Position numbers and translations under genes: made by a program. The notes under the pieces were generated by a model. That model was not told the DNA's origin. It saw only the letters and a program-made list of their open reading frames with translations, and did no database searches. Shown piece by piece: positions 60,763-64,000 of a stretch of DNA of 64,000 bases (position 1 is its first letter; each line of letters starts with the position of its first letter). Where the stretch lies: assembly GCA_963678205.1 (NCBI GenBank), contig OY782760.1:2046001-2110000 (forward strand). Reading direction: 5' to 3'. This stretch comes from G963556115 sp963678205. GTDB taxonomy: Bacteria; Planctomycetota; SZUA-567.

Positions 60763-62460
60763 TTATTTTTCTTTGCGCATTTTTACAAATTCTTTGATTA
60801 GGCTTGCTGTTGAATTATCATGATGGCTAAGGTCAATTTTTTTGCCATTTAATAGGGCTTTTTCTTCTTCAAGAATGACCTTTGCAAGCACTTTTCCCAG
60901 TTCAACTCCCCATTGATCGAAGCTATTAATCCTCCAGATAATACCTTGTACAAAAATCTTGTGTTCGTACATAGCTACTAGTGACCCAAGTACACGTGGA
61001 GTTAATTTTTTGATTAAAATTGAGTTTGTTGGGCGATTGCCTTCAAAAACTTTATGAGGAGTTAACATCTTGATCTGCTCTTCGCTTAGCCCTTGCTTTT
61101 CAAGGTCTAATGTTACTTCTTCAGGGGACTTCCCTTTCATTAATGCTTCTGTTTGAGCAAAAAAGTTGGCAATTAGCTTCTCATGGTGATCGCTAACTTT
61201 GTGTTGTGGCTGTGCTGCTGCAATAAAATCACATGGAATTAGCTTTGTTCCTTGGTGAATAAGTTGGTAGAAAGCATGCTGTCCGTTTGTTCCAGGCTCT
61301 CCCCAAATGATAGGACCTGTCTGATAGTTTACTTTTTTACCAGTACGATCTACATGTTTACCATTACTTTCCATATCTCCCTGTTGGAAATAAGCTGCAA
61401 AGCGAGCAAGGTATTGATCGTATGGTAGGATTCCCTGGCTCTGAGCTCCAAAGAAATTATTGTACCAGATTCCAAGTAGTGCCATGATAATAGGGATGTT
61501 TTTTTCTGGGCGTGCTTTAAGGAAGTGTTGGTCCATTTCGTACGCTCCGGTAAGGAGTTCGGAAAAGTTATTAAAACCTAGCGCACAGCAGATTGATAGA
61601 CCAATTGCACTCCAGCTTGAGTATCTGCCACCTACCCAGTTCCAGAATTCAAACATATTCGCAGAGTCAATGCCGAATTTTACAACTTCTTCTTCATTTG
61701 TTGAAAGAGCAACAAAGTGTTTAGCAACTGCTTCTTTATCTTTTAGAACTTTTAATGCCCAACGTTTAGCAGTATTGGCATTAGTCATTGTTTCCTGAGT
61801 TGTAAAAGTTTTACTAGCAACAATAAATAAGGTTTCTTCTGGATTGAGATCCTTGGTCTTCTCGACAAAATCTGTAGCATCTACATTACTTACAAAACGT
61901 ACGTCAGGACCTTTTTTTGCATAATTTTTAAGACCTTCTACAATCATAACTGGACCAAGATCTGAGCCTCCAATACCAATATTTACTACTGCCTTTATTG
62001 GCTTACCTGTATGGCCTAACCACTTTCCGCTCCGTACAGCTGTTGAAAATTTCTTCATCTTTGTAAGTACTTGTTGTACTCTAGGCATTACATCTTTGCC
62101 GTCAACCTTTATAGGTGTTTTTCCCTTATTGCGTAGTGCTGTGTGAAGAACAGCTCTATCCTCAGTAAAGTTAATTTTAGAGCCAGTGAACATCTTCTTC
62201 TTCCAGCCAGTTATGTCTGCAGCTTTGGCAAGGTCAAAGAGCTTTTTCATTGTCTCATCTGTAATAATGTTTTTTGAGTAATCAAACAGTATGTCATTAA
62301 ATTTTAGCGAGAATTTGTTGAATCTTTTTGCATCTTTTGCAAATAGATCTTTCATCAAGAGTTTACTTGCTGCTTTGTGATGTACTGCAAGTGTTTTCCA
62401 CTCTGGTGTTGTTTTGAGGGCTTTCTCAACTTTTGGTGTAGCTTTTCTTTTACATGCCAT
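60763..62460 (-). CDS. pgi: Glucose-6-phosphate isomerase
   Basis: A 565-residue glycolytic enzyme of the long (E. coli/eukaryote-like) form, interconverting glucose 6-phosphate and fructose 6-phosphate. Motifs: NIGIGGSDLGPVM with the sugar-phosphate site, SKTFTTQETMTNA, WVGGRYSSWSAIGLS, the catalytic Glu in GEPGTNGQHAFYQLIHQGT, and GIIWRINSFDQWGVELGKVL with the Lys/Gln end. Catalytic residues all look intact. The N-terminus begins MACKRKATPKVEKAL, with an Arg/Lys-rich stretch not seen in most homologues. It starts 60 bases after the pyrophosphorylase, so both may form one transcript for nucleotide-sugar supply. A terminator follows. Confidence 0.97.
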   Translation of the reverse strand: MACKRKATPKVEKALKTTPEWKTLAVHHKAASKLLMKDLFAKDAKRFNKFSLKFNDILFDYSKNIITDETMKKLFDLAKAADITGWKKKMFTGSKINFTEDRAVLHTALRNKGKTPIKVDGKDVMPRVQQVLTKMKKFSTAVRSGKWLGHTGKPIKAVVNIGIGGSDLGPVMIVEGLKNYAKKGPDVRFVSNVDATDFVEKTKDLNPEETLFIVASKTFTTQETMTNANTAKRWALKVLKDKEAVAKHFVALSTNEEEVVKFGIDSANMFEFWNWVGGRYSSWSAIGLSICCALGFNNFSELLTGAYEMDQHFLKARPEKNIPIIMALLGIWYNNFFGAQSQGILPYDQYLARFAAYFQQGDMESNGKHVDRTGKKVNYQTGPIIWGEPGTNGQHAFYQLIHQGTKLIPCDFIAAAQPQHKVSDHHEKLIANFFAQTEALMKGKSPEEVTLDLEKQGLSEEQIKMLTPHKVFEGNRPTNSILIKKLTPRVLGSLVAMYEHKIFVQGIIWRINSFDQWGVELGKVLAKVILEEEKALLNGKKIDLSHHDNSTASLIKEFVKMRKEK

Positions 62461-62520
62461 GATATTTTTTCCTTTTCTTTTATGTAATTATAAAAAGTAA
62501 TATAAATATTTCCCACAAAA

Positions 62521-63921
62521 CTATAAGATCATTCCATTTTTTACTTCGACATCACTTGGACACTTCTTGACAAATTCTGCTTCGTCAAGGGCAAATAATG
62601 GTGAAATTTCAATCATTATTGTACTATTGCCATTCTTGTCACGCTGAACATTATGTCCTGCTGCTTCAAGCCACTTGGCAAACCTATTTGAAAGTAATTG
62701 CCTGCAGCTTTCAGCTGAATCAATTCCAGTACCATTTTTTACTGGGGCAAACTCTTCCTCTCTGTCGACCTCCATTGTTACAGTATTGCTTACCATTGGG
62801 ATAGCATCAAATACAAATGTTTCAAACTTTATGCCATTGTTTTCTGAAGGGCTGGTTAGTTCCGCATTCTCTGAAATATAAGGGATTTTTTTCTTTGCAA
62901 CATGCCATGGAAGTTTTGCACTGGTTCCAATGTTTTCGACAAATGAAACATTTATTAGGTGTATTGCAATTGAACCTGCCCAGAATAGCAATTTACCATT
63001 ATTGTCAACTGCGTTTGTGTTACTATCTGTCATATCAGAGTATTCAATGACAGTTGGCTTACCATCACCAATGCAAATGTTTCCAACTTTTTCATCAGGG
63101 GATACTTTCTTTAGAACTTTTGATGACATCTCTGCATGTCCCATGATATGATACCCTGTAAATTCTGGGTCAGCAATTGTAACGAGTGGGTTATCTACTT
63201 GGAAATAACTTAGAAACTCAATGCCGCGTTCTTTCATATCTTGAACTGCACCACTATTACATAGAGCCCAGAGGCAACCTCCATGACCATCAGGGTTCAT
63301 TGCTAGTTTGTGCTTTTGTGCAAGAATTAAGTTGTAATTATTATCAACAGATGGGACCATGCGTTGTTTGAAGCACATGACGTTTTCTTCTCCTAAGTCA
63401 AAATAATTATTGTCTTTGAAGAATTTTATTGTGTCGTCATGGTTTAATGTACTGGTCATAATATACCATGGGATTGTTGTATTATACCTCATATTTGACG
63501 CTTTTATTTGTTCTGCATGCCATTGGAATAATGTTTTATTAGAATTGGGCCCAATTTCATAACAGCCTTTTGGACCATCAAAGCCTAGGCGTGATCCTTG
63601 GCCACCAGCAACAAGGAAGATGCCAACTTTTCCTGATTTGAGTGCTTCTGTACCAACTTTAATTGCTTCTTCACGCTTTGCAAAATCTGCAGCTGTTTCA
63701 GGAAGAGCAATTATTGGAGCAGGGGATATTTCATTGGGTAGGCGAAACTCTTCAATTCCATTTCTAACATTATTGCACCGATTTTCAAGCCAGTCGAAAT
63801 CAATACTTTTACATTGCTCTAGCAGTTCTTCTCTTTCAATTGTATCCAGTTCATCCCAGTATTTAAATACATGTTCTTGATTTTTGCTTTTGAATAACTC
63901 TTTTACTTCATGTTCTGTCAT
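62521..63921 (-). CDS. UDP-sugar pyrophosphorylase, UDPGP/UAP family
   Basis: A 466-residue enzyme of the eukaryote-like UDPGP family, cytosolic. The nucleotide loop is VGIFLVAGGQGSRLGFDGPK with GC then YEIG, followed by the UTP site FKQRMVPSVD and GGCLWALCNSGAVQDMKERG. YFQVDNPLVTIADPEFTGYH is the metal-binding region. This pattern is that of UDP-N-acetylglucosamine pyrophosphorylase of the eukaryote type, common in PVC bacteria and Bacteroidetes; the bacterial GlmU type is unrelated. Substrate (GlcNAc-1-P or glucose/galactose-1-P) is not decided by these motifs. The ATG at 63921 is preceded by GGGGAT-like bases. The last 79 bases of the window are AT-rich with no gene visible. Confidence 0.88.
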   Translation of the reverse strand: MTEHEVKELFKSKNQEHVFKYWDELDTIEREELLEQCKSIDFDWLENRCNNVRNGIEEFRLPNEISPAPIIALPETAADFAKREEAIKVGTEALKSGKVGIFLVAGGQGSRLGFDGPKGCYEIGPNSNKTLFQWHAEQIKASNMRYNTTIPWYIMTSTLNHDDTIKFFKDNNYFDLGEENVMCFKQRMVPSVDNNYNLILAQKHKLAMNPDGHGGCLWALCNSGAVQDMKERGIEFLSYFQVDNPLVTIADPEFTGYHIMGHAEMSSKVLKKVSPDEKVGNICIGDGKPTVIEYSDMTDSNTNAVDNNGKLLFWAGSIAIHLINVSFVENIGTSAKLPWHVAKKKIPYISENAELTSPSENNGIKFETFVFDAIPMVSNTVTMEVDREEEFAPVKNGTGIDSAESCRQLLSNRFAKWLEAAGHNVQRDKNGNSTIMIEISPLFALDEAEFVKKCPSDVEVKNGMIL

Positions 63922-64000
63922 TATTATCCCCTGATTAATCAGAATATATAGTAGATTGATTAAATTACTATAAATATTATTTGTAAAATATAACTAAGCT

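Overview
The window is a strongly AT-rich stretch of bacterial chromosome with about 45 protein genes, one tRNA gene, one cobalamin riboswitch and one clearly decayed gene. It codes for a Gram-negative, flagellated cell. Evidence for an LPS outer membrane is LpxK, the Kdo transferase WaaA and an OstA/LptA-like protein; evidence for motility is a flagellin gene with a sigma-28 type promoter. A eukaryote-type UDP-sugar pyrophosphorylase, a SecA enlarged by several insertions, a GntR-LacI (AraR-type) regulator beside a sugar kinase and many TPR proteins suggest the PVC superphylum, perhaps Lentisphaerota. That placement is inference; no rRNA or other decisive marker is present.

Layout. 1-5.3 kb: the end of an OstA-like gene, a TPR protein, RecQ and a receiver protein fused to a degenerate kinase. 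5.5-14.9 kb: a nine-gene Bat operon (MoxR, DUF58, a BatD-like lipoprotein, BatA, BatB, BatC with a long NQQ repeat, BatD, BatE) closed by a strong terminator. 15.1-16.5 kb: a PAS-PAS-GGDEF pseudogene. 16.5-19.5 kb: an intramembrane M50 protease overlapping an AsmA-like protein. 19.7-25.2 kb: serC, a giant flagellin and enolase. 25.3-27.6 kb: a divergent GntR-LacI regulator and PfkB kinase with candidate operators. 27.6-29.4 kb: mraZ detached from any division cluster, plus a small ORF and a zinc-ribbon protein. 29.6-34.7 kb: a membrane protein overlapping an amidohydrolase, tRNA-Phe, a reversed-order response regulator and a flippase-like membrane protein. 34.8-36.4 kb: a GATE-domain membrane protein preceded by promoter, cobalamin riboswitch and terminator. 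36.5-43.9 kb: thioesterases, dtd, a DUF1848 protein, queH, a large TPR protein and lpxK. 43.9-50.8 kb: a sulfite-reductase-like protein, an FKBP, an RmlD-like reductase, phosphofructokinase, and a cassette of CheR-like methyltransferase, pentapeptide-repeat protein and GNAT acetyltransferase. 50.9-64 kb: dnaK, a large sensor kinase, waaA, secA, pgi and a UDPGP-family pyrophosphorylase.

How the genes fit together. Central sugar metabolism is well represented (PfkB kinase, phosphofructokinase, glucose-6-phosphate isomerase, enolase, UDP-sugar pyrophosphorylase). Envelope biogenesis forms a second theme (LpxK, WaaA, SecA, the AsmA-like protein, the OstA-like protein, the M50 protease). Signalling proteins are mostly orphans: a kinase with no regulator beside it, a regulator with no kinase, a receiver fused to a kinase-like module lacking its histidine, and a dead diguanylate cyclase. 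The observation I rate highest is the B12 riboswitch placed in front of a membrane protein of unassigned substrate.
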